Source: an uncultured Collinsella sp. (GTDB lineage Bacteria > Actinomycetota > Coriobacteriia > Coriobacteriales > Coriobacteriaceae). From it: DNA of 8,441 bases. The translations under genes and the position numbers were made by a program. Position 1 is the stretch's first letter. The number at the start of each line of letters is the position of its first letter. Location: NCBI GenBank assembly GCA_900752545.1, contig CAADVS010000081.1:1-8441 (forward strand), given 5' to 3'. Shown in pieces: positions 1-5,741 of this stretch. The notes under the pieces are model-generated. The model worked only from the letters and a program-made list of their open reading frames with translations. It had not been told where the DNA came from and did no database searches.

Positions 1-614
1 CCGGCCGCGACGCGCTCGTGGTGCCGGCGCCGTGCGACCGCCACGAGGCTTTTGTCATCCCCAGCGACATCTGTTTTGCCGCGCGTGCGTGCGATCCGCG
101 TCGCCTGGGCATTGACGTGACGGGCGCCTGGGCGGTTGCCGCCAACGCGCTCTCCTACGACTACCTGTGGAACGAGATCCGCGTGAAGGGTGGTGCGTAC
201 GGCTGCGGATTCCGCGCGGCCGGCGAGCGTCAGGCGGCGTTCTACACCTACCGCGACCCGGCAATCGACCCCTCGATTGAGCGCGTGGCGCGCGCAGGCG
301 AATGGCTCGGCAGCTTTGAGCCCGACGAGGCCGCCTTTGAGGGCTTTATCGTGAGCTGCGTGAGCGGCATGGACGCGCCGGTGAAGCCGTATGCGCTCAC
401 CAAGCGCCGCAACACGACCTACCTGGCCGGGCTCGATTCGCATGCGCGCGAGGAGCGTCGCGCCCAGATGCTCGCCGCCACGCCCGGTGAGCTGCGCTCG
501 CTCGGCGCCGACGTGGCGCGTATCGCAGCCGAATCGCCCACCTGCGTCTTTGGCAGCCGCGAAGTCATCGCCAAGAGCAACGCCGGCTTCAACGTAGTCG
601 ACCTGCTGGGCTAA
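1..614 (+). CDS. M16C-family (presequence-protease-like) metallopeptidase, C-terminal fragment
   Basis: Only the last 203 residues are present; the frame is open to the left edge, so the gene is 5'-truncated by the window, not broken. The fragment reads as the C-terminal domain of a large insulinase/pitrilysin-type Zn peptidase. It contains LWNEIRVKGGAYGCGF at about nt 165-214, the family's conserved 'E-I-R-x-K-G-G-A-Y-G' segment. The Arg and Tyr there help bind the peptide substrate in the closed chamber of M16C enzymes (family knowledge). It is followed by FYTYRDP, also typical of PreP-like proteins. The Zn-binding HxxEH motif lies in the N-terminal half, outside the window, so activity cannot be judged. 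The likely role is degradation of short peptides in the cytosol. It ends in TAA just before a strong hairpin, so it is the last gene of its transcript. The family call is firm; the exact substrate is unknown. Confidence 0.85.
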   Translation, partial: GRDALVVPAPCDRHEAFVIPSDICFAARACDPRRLGIDVTGAWAVAANALSYDYLWNEIRVKGGAYGCGFRAAGERQAAFYTYRDPAIDPSIERVARAGEWLGSFEPDEAAFEGFIVSCVSGMDAPVKPYALTKRRNTTYLAGLDSHAREERRAQMLAATPGELRSLGADVARIAAESPTCVFGSREVIAKSNAGFNVVDLLG

Positions 615-620
615 GGCACG

Positions 621-677
621 GCAATCAAAACCACCACAAAGGAGACAGCACCTTCGTGGTGGTTTTGCCGTCTTTAT
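621..677 (+). terminator. Hairpin terminator after the M16 peptidase gene
   Basis: AAAACCACCAC (627-637) pairs perfectly with GTGGTGGTTTT (656-666). The stem extends inward through AAGG/CCTT and outward through GGC/GCC past a 3-nt bulge. The T-run lies in the 3' arm, followed by GCCGTCTTTAT. The hairpin begins 13 nt after the peptidase stop codon. Because both arms carry A/T tracts it could stop transcription in either direction, but only the plus-strand gene ends here. Confidence 0.75.
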
Positions 678-696
678 CGCGTTTGCCCAGATAAAG

Positions 697-729
697 CCTG
701 CCAAAATAAACCTGTCCCTTTTTGGTAGG
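697..729 (+). repeat. Hairpin with a TAAACCTGTCCC loop in the leader of the cyclo-ligase gene
   Basis: CCTGCCAAAA (697-706) pairs with TTTTGGTAGG (720-729). This gives ten pairs in RNA, one of them G-U, around a 13-nt loop containing AAACCTGTCCC. Just upstream, CTTTATC (672-678) and GATAAAG (690-696) form a second, smaller inverted repeat. The hairpin ends about 3 nt before the purine-rich ribosome binding region of the next gene. It lacks a following T-run, so it is not a standard terminator. It could be a dispersed palindromic repeat or a leader structure affecting the downstream gene; the sequence alone does not decide. Confidence 0.5.
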
Positions 730-748
730 TTTGGGAGAGAGGGCCGGG

Positions 749-1345
749 ATGGACAAGGCTGAGTTGCGGCGGGCGGTGATTGCTCGGCGTGATGCTCTTG
801 ATTTGGACTTGCGGGCAGCGAAGTCTGCCGTTATCTGCGCGCGGCTTGTTGAGCTGTTGGATCGCTTGGATGCCGCGGCGCCGCACACCGTTGCCATCTA
901 TGCCGCGATGGGCTCCGAAGTCGACCCAGCCGCGTTTGCCGCTGCGGCCGCCAAACGCGGCTGGCGCGTGGCCTATCCGTGCATGCTCTCGGCAATTGAT
1001 GCCGCAGCTTGTGGCCAGCGCATGTGCATGCGAGCAGTTGCCGCCGACGATGCGTCCGCGGCTCCGTTTATCGCCCACCCCGCGAGGGCCTTCGCGGCCA
1101 CGGACATCGACAGCGACCGCTTCCCCATCGTGCCTGCCGAAGCACTCGACATGATTGTTGTGCCGCTCGTGGCCTTCGATCAAACCGGCGCGCGCCTGGG
1201 CTACGGCGGCGGCTGCTATGACCGCTACCTGCCCATGCTCTCGCCCGTATGTCAAATCGTCGGCATCGCCTTCGACGAACAACGCATCAACCACGTCCCC
1301 ACCGATGCCCACGACCTGCCGCTACCCAACATCATCAGCGCCTAA
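749..1345 (+). CDS. 5-formyltetrahydrofolate cyclo-ligase (5,10-methenyltetrahydrofolate synthetase)
   Basis: This 198-residue protein has the usual length of the family. It catalyses the ATP-dependent conversion of 5-formyl-THF to 5,10-methenyl-THF in the cytosol, returning folate to the one-carbon pool. The family signature is plain at residues 148-161: ARLGYGGGCYDRYL, the glycine-rich phosphate/folate-binding loop with its conserved Tyr-Asp-Arg. Other typical elements are the N-terminal K-x-x-L-R-R helix (residues 3-8), the GSEVD segment (56-60, with the conserved Glu) and the final FDEQ...H.P.D..D region (175-189). ATG at 749 is chosen because a purine-rich GGGAGAGAGGG stretch lies just upstream. 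An in-frame TTG at 722 would start inside the upstream hairpin. The gene is monocistronic here: a terminator precedes it and metA converges on it with a 34-nt gap. Confidence 0.93.
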   Translation: MDKAELRRAVIARRDALDLDLRAAKSAVICARLVELLDRLDAAAPHTVAIYAAMGSEVDPAAFAAAAAKRGWRVAYPCMLSAIDAAACGQRMCMRAVAADDASAAPFIAHPARAFAATDIDSDRFPIVPAEALDMIVVPLVAFDQTGARLGYGGGCYDRYLPMLSPVCQIVGIAFDEQRINHVPTDAHDLPLPNIISA

Positions 1346-1379
1346 CCGCCGTCACATCAGCCACGGCCACAGTCGCAGC

Positions 1380-2306
1380 CTAGTGCTCCTCGCCGGCGCG
1401 GGCCAGGTCGTAGGGCGTGGTCTGGTAGACGTAGTAGTTGAGCCAGTTGGTGTAGAACAGCTGAGCCTGGCTGCGCCAGACGTTACGCGGCTCGGCGGTG
1501 GGGTCGTCATTCGGGAAGTAATGCGCCGGCACCTCCGGGTTGAGTCCGCGCTTCACGTCGCGCTCGTACTCCAAGCGCAACGTGTCGGTATCGTACTCGG
1601 GATGGCCAAAGACAAAGAAGCGACGGCTGTCGGTCGACTTGACGATGTACAGGCCCACCTCGTCGGACACGGCCACGACCTCAAGCTGCGGCTCGGCCTC
1701 CACGTCCTCGCGGCGCACATCGGTGTTGCGCGAATGCACGGCATAGAAACGGTCGTCAAAGCCGCGGACCAGCGGGCTTTGCGGCTTCACCAGATAATGC
1801 TCGAACACGCCACTCGCCTTTGCCGGCAGGTCGTACTTCTGGATACCGTAATGATGGTAGAGCCCCGCCTGCGCGCCCCAACAAATGTGCAGCGTAGAGT
1901 GCACGTGCGTGGTGGACCAATCCATGATCTGGCAGAGCTCGGGCCAGTAGTCGACCTCTTCGAACGGCATCTGCTCCACCGGCGCGCCCGTGATGATCAG
2001 GCCGTCGTAGTGGATGTCGCGGATGTCGTCGAACGTGCGGTAGAACGTCTCCAGGTGGCCGGCGCTCACGTGCGTGGCCTCGTGCGTTTTGGTACGCAGC
2101 AGATCCACCTCCACCTGCAGCGGCGTGTTGGAGAGCTTGCGCATGATCTGCGTCTCGGTGGCGATCTTGGTGGGCATGAGGTTGAGGATGAGCACGCGCA
2201 GCGGACGAATGTCCTGGTGCAGCGCGCGGTACTCGGTCATGACAAAGATGTTCTCGCTCTCGAGCTGCGCGGCGGCAGGGAGGGCGTCGGGGATGCGAAT
2301 GGGCAT
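1380..2306 (-). CDS. metA: Homoserine O-acyltransferase MetA, predicted acetyl-CoA-specific
   Basis: The 308-residue protein is collinear with MetA from MPIRIPD at the start to FYTNWLNYYVYQTTPYDL near the end. It acylates the hydroxyl of L-homoserine, the first committed step of methionine synthesis, in the cytosol. The catalytic residues known from the family are at the expected positions: Cys142 in HICWGAQA, and His235 and Glu237 in FGHPEYD. Residue 111 is Glu (TGAPVE). In characterised MetA proteins Glu at 111 goes with acetyl-CoA use and Gly (as in E. coli) with succinyl-CoA, so the product is predicted to be O-acetylhomoserine despite the usual 'succinyltransferase' label. The start is well set: AAGGAG (plus-strand CTCCTT at 2312-2317) lies 5 nt before ATG. 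The gene is divergent from the dehydrogenase and convergent with the cyclo-ligase. No clear terminator is visible in the 34 nt after its stop. Confidence 0.96.
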   Translation of the reverse strand: MPIRIPDALPAAAQLESENIFVMTEYRALHQDIRPLRVLILNLMPTKIATETQIMRKLSNTPLQVEVDLLRTKTHEATHVSAGHLETFYRTFDDIRDIHYDGLIITGAPVEQMPFEEVDYWPELCQIMDWSTTHVHSTLHICWGAQAGLYHHYGIQKYDLPAKASGVFEHYLVKPQSPLVRGFDDRFYAVHSRNTDVRREDVEAEPQLEVVAVSDEVGLYIVKSTDSRRFFVFGHPEYDTDTLRLEYERDVKRGLNPEVPAHYFPNDDPTAEPRNVWRSQAQLFYTNWLNYYVYQTTPYDLARAGEEH

Positions 2307-2516
2307 GGATGCTCCTTACGAGTCAGTTGCAGCTATGGTACAACGACCGGCCCCATCCGCGCGAGCACATCGCCCAGCGATGCCGTCAGCGGCCCAGATC
2401 ACTCCAAAAGTAGAGATTAAGGCATGTCCAAAAATCTACGGCGCTTTAGCCTAGCAAAGTGGCAGCAGGACGCTACAATGGTTCGACGCGAAAAACTCGG
2501 CCGAAAGGATACGAAT
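2307..2516. promoter_or_regulatory. Divergent promoter region between metA and the dehydrogenase gene
   Basis: This 210-nt gap holds the start signals of both genes. On the plus strand a good -10 (TACAAT, 2474-2479) lies 37 nt before the dehydrogenase ATG. The -35 is weak (CTAGCA or TAGCAA at about 2451-2457). For metA the best minus-strand -10 candidate is TACCAT (plus-strand ATGGTA, 2335-2340), also without a convincing -35. No SAM riboswitch or T-box pattern is recognisable upstream of metA. The 12-mer TGTCCAAAAATC at 2425-2436 recurs in the recQ upstream region on the other strand. Confidence 0.5.
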
Positions 2517-3494
2517 ATGTACCAGACGCGTAAGATCGGTGTGGTCGGCCAGGGCCACGTAGGAGCACATGTCGCCAACGGCCTGCTCATGCAGGGCATT
2601 GCCGATGAGCTGTACCTGTGCGATATCAACGAGGCCAAGGTGACGTCCGAGGTCCAAGACCTGCGCGACTCCCTTTCGTTTGTCCCGTACAACACCAAGA
2701 TCGTCAACTGCTACGACCACTACGAGGAGCTTGCCTGCTGCGACGTCATCGTCAACGCCGCCGGCAAGGTCGCGCTGGCCGCCGGCAACCGCGACGGCGA
2801 GCTGTTCTTTACCACCGACGCCGCCCGCACCTTTGCCAAGCGCATCGTCGACGCCGGCTTTGACGGCATCTTCGTGAGCATCTCCAACCCCTGCGACGTC
2901 GTGTGCACCGAGCTGTGGCATCTGACCGGCTACGATCCCAAGAAGATTATCGGCTCGGGCTGCGGCCTGGACTCCGCCCGTCTGCGCACCGAGATCTCCA
3001 AGAAGGTCGGCGTGAGCCCCAAGTCCATCGACGCCTACATGATCGGCGAGCATGGCTTTAGCCAGCTGGCAGCCTTTAAGGCCGCAACCATCGCCGGCAA
3101 GAGCCTCAACGAGCTCCAGGCCGAGAACCCCGACAAGTACGCCTTCGACCACATGGAGGTCGAGGAGCTTGCACGCAAGGGCGGCTACGTAACCTACCAG
3201 GGCAAGCAGTGCACCGAGTACGCCGTCGCCAACTCCGCCGCGCGCGTCTGCGCCGCCGTGCTGCACAACGAGCACGCCGTGCTTTCGGCCTCCACGCTCA
3301 TGACCGGCCAGTATGGCGAGGAGGGTATCTTTACCTCCCTGCCGTGCGTGATCGGTGCCGAGGGCGTCGAGGAGGTCTACACGCTCGACCTTTCCGAGCA
3401 CGAACTCGAGGGCTTCCACAAGAGCTGCCAGCACATTCGCGACAACATCGCCCAGCTCGACTGGTGGGATGCCGAGGCCTACGACGCCAAGTAA
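2517..3494 (+). CDS. NAD-dependent L-lactate / L-2-hydroxyisocaproate dehydrogenase family protein
   Basis: This 325-residue protein belongs to the lactate/malate dehydrogenase superfamily. It reversibly reduces a 2-oxo acid with NADH in the cytosol, serving redox balance in fermentation. The Rossmann motif GQGHVG is at residues 11-16, with Asp36 after beta-2 for NAD ribose. ISNPCDVV (122-129), LDSARLR (151-157, with the catalytic Asp and substrate Arg) and GEHG (177-180, catalytic His179) follow in order. The ARKGGYVTYQGKQ...YAVANSA segment (219-241) and the unusual substrate loop AGKVALAAGNRDGE resemble lactobacillal L-2-hydroxyisocaproate dehydrogenase more than classic LDH. A branched or larger 2-oxo acid is therefore as likely a substrate as pyruvate. 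ATG at 2517 is preceded by GAAAGG at 2503-2508, 8 nt away. The in-frame ATG at 2424 lies upstream of the -10 and is rejected. All ten Arg codons are CGN. Confidence 0.88.
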   Translation: MYQTRKIGVVGQGHVGAHVANGLLMQGIADELYLCDINEAKVTSEVQDLRDSLSFVPYNTKIVNCYDHYEELACCDVIVNAAGKVALAAGNRDGELFFTTDAARTFAKRIVDAGFDGIFVSISNPCDVVCTELWHLTGYDPKKIIGSGCGLDSARLRTEISKKVGVSPKSIDAYMIGEHGFSQLAAFKAATIAGKSLNELQAENPDKYAFDHMEVEELARKGGYVTYQGKQCTEYAVANSAARVCAAVLHNEHAVLSASTLMTGQYGEEGIFTSLPCVIGAEGVEEVYTLDLSEHELEGFHKSCQHIRDNIAQLDWWDAEAYDAK

Positions 3495-3536
3495 GCCGCT
3501 GGCTGCCGCAACCTTGCGAATCTATGCGCGATACTA

Positions 3537-3577
3537 AGCGGGCCGCGCCGGAAATCCCCGGCGCGGCCCGCTTTTTT
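3537..3577 (+). terminator. Rho-independent terminator of the dehydrogenase gene
   Basis: AGCGGGCCGCGCCGG (3537-3551) pairs perfectly with CCGGCGCGGCCCGCT (3558-3572) across a 6-nt loop. A run of six T (3572-3577) follows directly. This is a textbook intrinsic terminator 42 nt after the stop codon. Confidence 0.95.
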
Positions 3578-3594
3578 GCTCATGCAACACGTTT

Positions 3595-3788
3595 GCGAAT
3601 CGAAGGTGAATACTTTTCCGCGATGTGAACGAGCAAAATCGGATCCCCGAAGCATCGACATTTTCAGGCGCTGTTTCCTGCGGTTTCGTCGAGGTTTTCC
3701 TGCGGTTTCGGCGTCAAAAAGTGTGGATGCTTCGGGGGTCCAAAATAGGTCGTTCACTTCGCGGAAAAGTATTCACCTTCGTTTTCGC
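3595..3788. repeat. Long imperfect palindrome, probable dispersed intergenic repeat
   Basis: The plus strand at 3601-3660 is the inverse complement of 3722-3781 at 52 of 60 positions, with no gaps. The first 23 outer positions are identical, and most mismatches cluster at 3633-3640. Weaker pairing extends outward to about 3595/3788 and inward to about 3670/3711. The 61-nt centre contains a tandem 15-mer, TTTCCTGCGGTTTCG, at 3674-3688 and 3696-3710. Each arm carries a GTGAAC start-like codon leading into a reading frame, so both strands encode similar peptides containing PEAST and RGKVFTF. This follows from the symmetry rather than indicating a real gene. It sits between two opposing terminators where nothing is disrupted. 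It could be a MITE-like or REP-like element, or a large RNA hairpin. No transposase or target-site duplication is visible. Confidence 0.8.
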
Positions 3789-3810
3789 GCAGACACGAAT
3801 CCGGCCGCCA

Positions 3811-3850
3811 AAACGCAAAACGGGGCCCGCGCGCAGCGCAGACCCCGTCA
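3811..3850 (-). terminator. Terminator of the SIS-domain gene
   Basis: Read on the minus strand, CGGGGTCTGCGC (3847-3836) pairs with GCGCGGGCCCCG (3832-3821) with two or three internal mismatches. It is followed by TTTTGCGTTTT. It begins about 24 nt after the TAG stop of the SIS gene, which it serves. On the plus strand there is no T-run after the hairpin. Confidence 0.75.
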
Positions 3851-3870
3851 AAAAAGATAATTCCCGGTAC

Positions 3871-4839
3871 CTAGTACTGCTCGATGCCCATGTAGCGACG
3901 AACCTCGGGGCTGTGGTCGAAGACCTTGCCGCGGGCGGCGCGCAGCTCGCAGCTCATGTTGTAGAAGAAGATCGGCTCCAGGAACGAACGCACGCTGGCA
4001 GGCACCTCGCCCACGCCGTACTCAAGCGCGTCGAGCACCATAATCGTATCGGTGTGCGTGTTGAGGAACGCAAGAGCGCGCTCCTCCATGGGGCGGCACT
4101 CGCCGGCGCCAAGCTGCACAAAGTAGAACACGCCGGGCTCGGTGGCCTCGAACGGGCCGTGGAAGTACTCGCCGGAGTGAATATAGCAGCAGTGCTGCCA
4201 TTGCATCTCCATGAGCGAGCAGATGGCCATAGCGTAGGTCTGGCTAAAGTTGGGGCCGGATCCCAGGATGTAGAAGAACTTATGCTGCTGGCAGAGCTCG
4301 GCAAAACGGGCGCCCAGCTCGGCGTTGACCTTCTCGCGGGCAGCGGGCAACAGGGCATCCATCTGCTTAAGACCGGCATACATGTCGGCAAGCGCCTCGT
4401 AACCCTCCTGCTGGTCGAGCAGCTCGGCGGCGATCAGAGCGCCGATGCCCTGAGGCACCTCGGCCTGCGACACGCCCTCACCCCACGGATAGACCCAGGT
4501 GGTCCACTTGCCGTTGTCGATCTTTGAGCCCTCGCAGTCGGTCATGGCCACGACCTCGGCGCCGGCGGCCAGCGCCATCTCGCAGCCGTCGACGACCTCC
4601 TGCGTATTGCCGCTATGGCTGCAGGCGATGACGAGCGACTTCTCGCCAAGGCTCTTGGGGGCCATCAGGCAAAACTCGCGCGCCGTGTAGACCGTCGAGG
4701 TAAACGTGGTTGCCTCGCGCTTGAGCAGCTCGTTGGCCGGCATCAGGTCGATCATCGAACCGCCGCAGGCGATCCAAAAGACATTCTCGATCTTGCCCTT
4801 GCGCTCGATGATTTCCTGAATCAGATCGTGTGCGTTCAT
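3871..4839 (-). CDS. SIS-domain sugar isomerase/deglycase, FrlB-like
   Basis: This 322-residue protein has two SIS (phosphosugar-binding) domains, at about 15-145 and 180-300. Visible landmarks are CGGS (25-28), SHSGNTQE (74-81), GSGPN (193-197), HSGEYFHGP (221-229) and the C-terminal DHSPEVRRYMG (308-318). The SGE-x-x-HGP motif and the H-x-P-x-x-RRY tail match FrlB-type fructoselysine 6-phosphate deglycases. These split a 6-phospho Amadori adduct into glucose 6-phosphate and an amine. A related deglycase (glucoselysine type) or an aminosugar-phosphate isomerase is also possible. AAGGAGG (plus-strand CCTCCTT at 4849-4855) sits 9 nt before ATG. The gene follows a GntR regulator gene on the same strand after 144 nt that contain its own promoter and putative operators. 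No kinase or transporter for the pathway is in the window. Family call firm, substrate moderate. Confidence 0.85.
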   Translation of the reverse strand: MNAHDLIQEIIERKGKIENVFWIACGGSMIDLMPANELLKREATTFTSTVYTAREFCLMAPKSLGEKSLVIACSHSGNTQEVVDGCEMALAAGAEVVAMTDCEGSKIDNGKWTTWVYPWGEGVSQAEVPQGIGALIAAELLDQQEGYEALADMYAGLKQMDALLPAAREKVNAELGARFAELCQQHKFFYILGSGPNFSQTYAMAICSLMEMQWQHCCYIHSGEYFHGPFEATEPGVFYFVQLGAGECRPMEERALAFLNTHTDTIMVLDALEYGVGEVPASVRSFLEPIFFYNMSCELRAARGKVFDHSPEVRRYMGIEQY

Positions 4840-4895
4840 CCTGATGCTCCTCCTTGTGTGGCGGTTTTGAACGACGTCAGCTCGTACCTGCGGTC

Positions 4896-4912
4896 GTTCT
4901 ATGTTGTCCTAT
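4896..4912 (-). promoter_or_regulatory. Putative GntR operator, start-site proximal
   Basis: GTTCTATGTTGTCCTAT on the plus strand consists of two direct TTCTAT-like half sites (TTCTAT, TCCTAT) repeated with a 10-bp period. It overlaps the last base of the SIS-gene -10 and covers the expected transcription start near 4905, an ideal repressor position. A near-identical copy lies 62 bp upstream. The link to the neighbouring GntR protein is inferred from position and duplication. Confidence 0.6.
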
Positions 4913-4940
4913 TTATAGCACGCATGACGACGCCCGTGAA
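4912..4940 (-). promoter_or_regulatory. Promoter of the SIS-domain gene
   Basis: On the minus strand TATAAA (plus-strand TTTATA, 4912-4917) matches a sigma-70 -10. At 17-bp spacing the -35 would be TTCACG (4935-4940), a moderate match. The expected start is near 4905, giving a leader of about 65 nt. The promoter lies exactly between two copies of the putative operator. Confidence 0.6.
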
Positions 4941-4957
4941 GTCATTTCATCAAACTT

Positions 4958-4974
4958 GTTCTATATTGTTCTAT
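4958..4974 (-). promoter_or_regulatory. Putative GntR operator, upstream copy
   Basis: GTTCTATATTGTTCTAT matches the start-site copy at 15 of 17 positions and is a cleaner direct repeat (TTGTTCTAT twice, period 10 bp). It is centred about 61 bp upstream of the predicted SIS-gene start, just above the -35, and 9 nt after the GntR stop codon. Two sites about six helical turns apart would suit cooperative binding or a small loop (inference). Confidence 0.6.
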
Positions 4975-4983
4975 CTGTGGACG

Positions 4984-5739
4984 TTAGATGTCGAACACGT
5001 AGCGCGAGCCCACAATCTTTTGGCGTCCGAGCAGCAGGGGCTGCCCGTCCTCGTCGGTAAAGTACGCCTCCATATAGAAGAGCGGCTCGCCGACCGGCAC
5101 CTCCAGCAGCGAGGCCGCCTGAGCATCGGCAAGCGCAATCTCCACCGTACAAGGGTCGGACTTGAGCGGCGCGCGGCCCGAATGCTCGGCAACGAGCGCA
5201 AAGATGGAATTGTCCGTGAGGTCCTTGTCGGCAAGCGTCTGCAGATAGGGATGGTCGGCCAGCACAAAGGCGTTGTTCTCGAGCATGACGGGGATGCCGT
5301 CGGCCGTGCGCACGCGCTCGATAACGATGAGCTCGCAGCCGGGTTCCACGCCAAAAAACGCCGCGTCCTCGCGCGTCGCCGCAACCACCGTGCGCGACAC
5401 CAGGCGTGCTCCGGCCACCATGTCGTTGGCGGCGCAACCCTCGGAAAAACTCTGAACGTCGCCTTTCTGGACAATCTTGCGCTTGAGCTTGGGCGCGCAC
5501 ACAAACGTGCCCCTCCCCTGCTGGCGGTTGAGATATCCCGCACGCGACAGCTCCTCGATGGCGCGGCGCACGGTAATGCGCCCCACGCCGTAGGACTTCG
5601 CAAGCTCCATCTCGGAAGGAATGCGCGAGCCGGATGCATACACGCCGCGCGCGATCTCGCCCTTTAGGTCGTCCATAACCTGCTGGTACAGCGGCACGGC
5701 GGACACCTCAGTACGCTCGGTTTTATCGTCGAATGCCAT
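4984..5739 (-). CDS. GntR-family transcriptional regulator with UTRA ligand domain (HutC subfamily)
   Basis: The 251-residue protein has an N-terminal winged helix, from PLYQQV (16-21) through SYGVGRITVRRAIEEL (49-64) to the wing QGRGTFV (74-80). A UTRA effector domain follows from about 95 to 245. HutC-type regulators usually bind a small phosphosugar or other metabolite and release DNA. The adjacent FrlB-like gene on the same strand suggests the ligand is its substrate, parallel to FrlR with FrlB in E. coli (inference). The gene starts 2 nt after the recQ TAA. Its ribosome binding site GGAG lies inside the end of recQ, 7 nt before ATG, so it is probably cotranscribed and translationally coupled with recQ. 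No copy of the putative operator is seen upstream of recQ, so autoregulation is not evident. Confidence 0.92.
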   Translation of the reverse strand: MAFDDKTERTEVSAVPLYQQVMDDLKGEIARGVYASGSRIPSEMELAKSYGVGRITVRRAIEELSRAGYLNRQQGRGTFVCAPKLKRKIVQKGDVQSFSEGCAANDMVAGARLVSRTVVAATREDAAFFGVEPGCELIVIERVRTADGIPVMLENNAFVLADHPYLQTLADKDLTDNSIFALVAEHSGRAPLKSDPCTVEIALADAQAASLLEVPVGEPLFYMEAYFTDEDGQPLLLGRQKIVGSRYVFDI

Positions 5740-5741
5740 CG

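Noticed and set aside
722..748. TTG start 9 codons upstream for the cyclo-ligase
   Set aside because: It falls inside the leader hairpin and has no ribosome binding site, whereas ATG 749 has a purine-rich one and gives the usual family N-terminus.
1155..2420. Open frame of 421 codons on the plus strand across metA
   Set aside because: It runs from inside the cyclo-ligase gene through the antisense of MetA. Its protein is low-complexity and the metA identification is secure.
2307..2423. SAM riboswitch or T-box upstream of metA
   Set aside because: The space is short and shows no recognisable conserved core or terminator/antiterminator pair.
2424..2516. Upstream ATG giving a 31-residue extension to the dehydrogenase
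   Set aside because: The -10 at 2474-2479 lies within this extension, and the family starts directly before the Rossmann fold as given by ATG 2517.
2451..3434. Long open frame of 327 codons on the minus strand across the dehydrogenase gene
   Set aside because: It is antisense to a well-recognised enzyme, is monotonously rich in Gly, Ala, Val and Leu, has no known motif, and has no ribosome binding site of note. It is a GC-bias shadow.
3674..3710. Tandem 15-mer as the start of a CRISPR array
   Set aside because: Only two copies 22 nt apart start to start, inside the centre of a palindrome, with no further units and no cas genes.
3625..4527. Open frame of 300 codons on the plus strand, and the 92-codon frame 3479-3757 on the minus strand, both starting in the palindrome
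   Set aside because: Their similar N-terminal parts arise from the inverted symmetry of the repeat. The remainder is antisense to the SIS gene or runs through a terminator. No independent evidence of coding.
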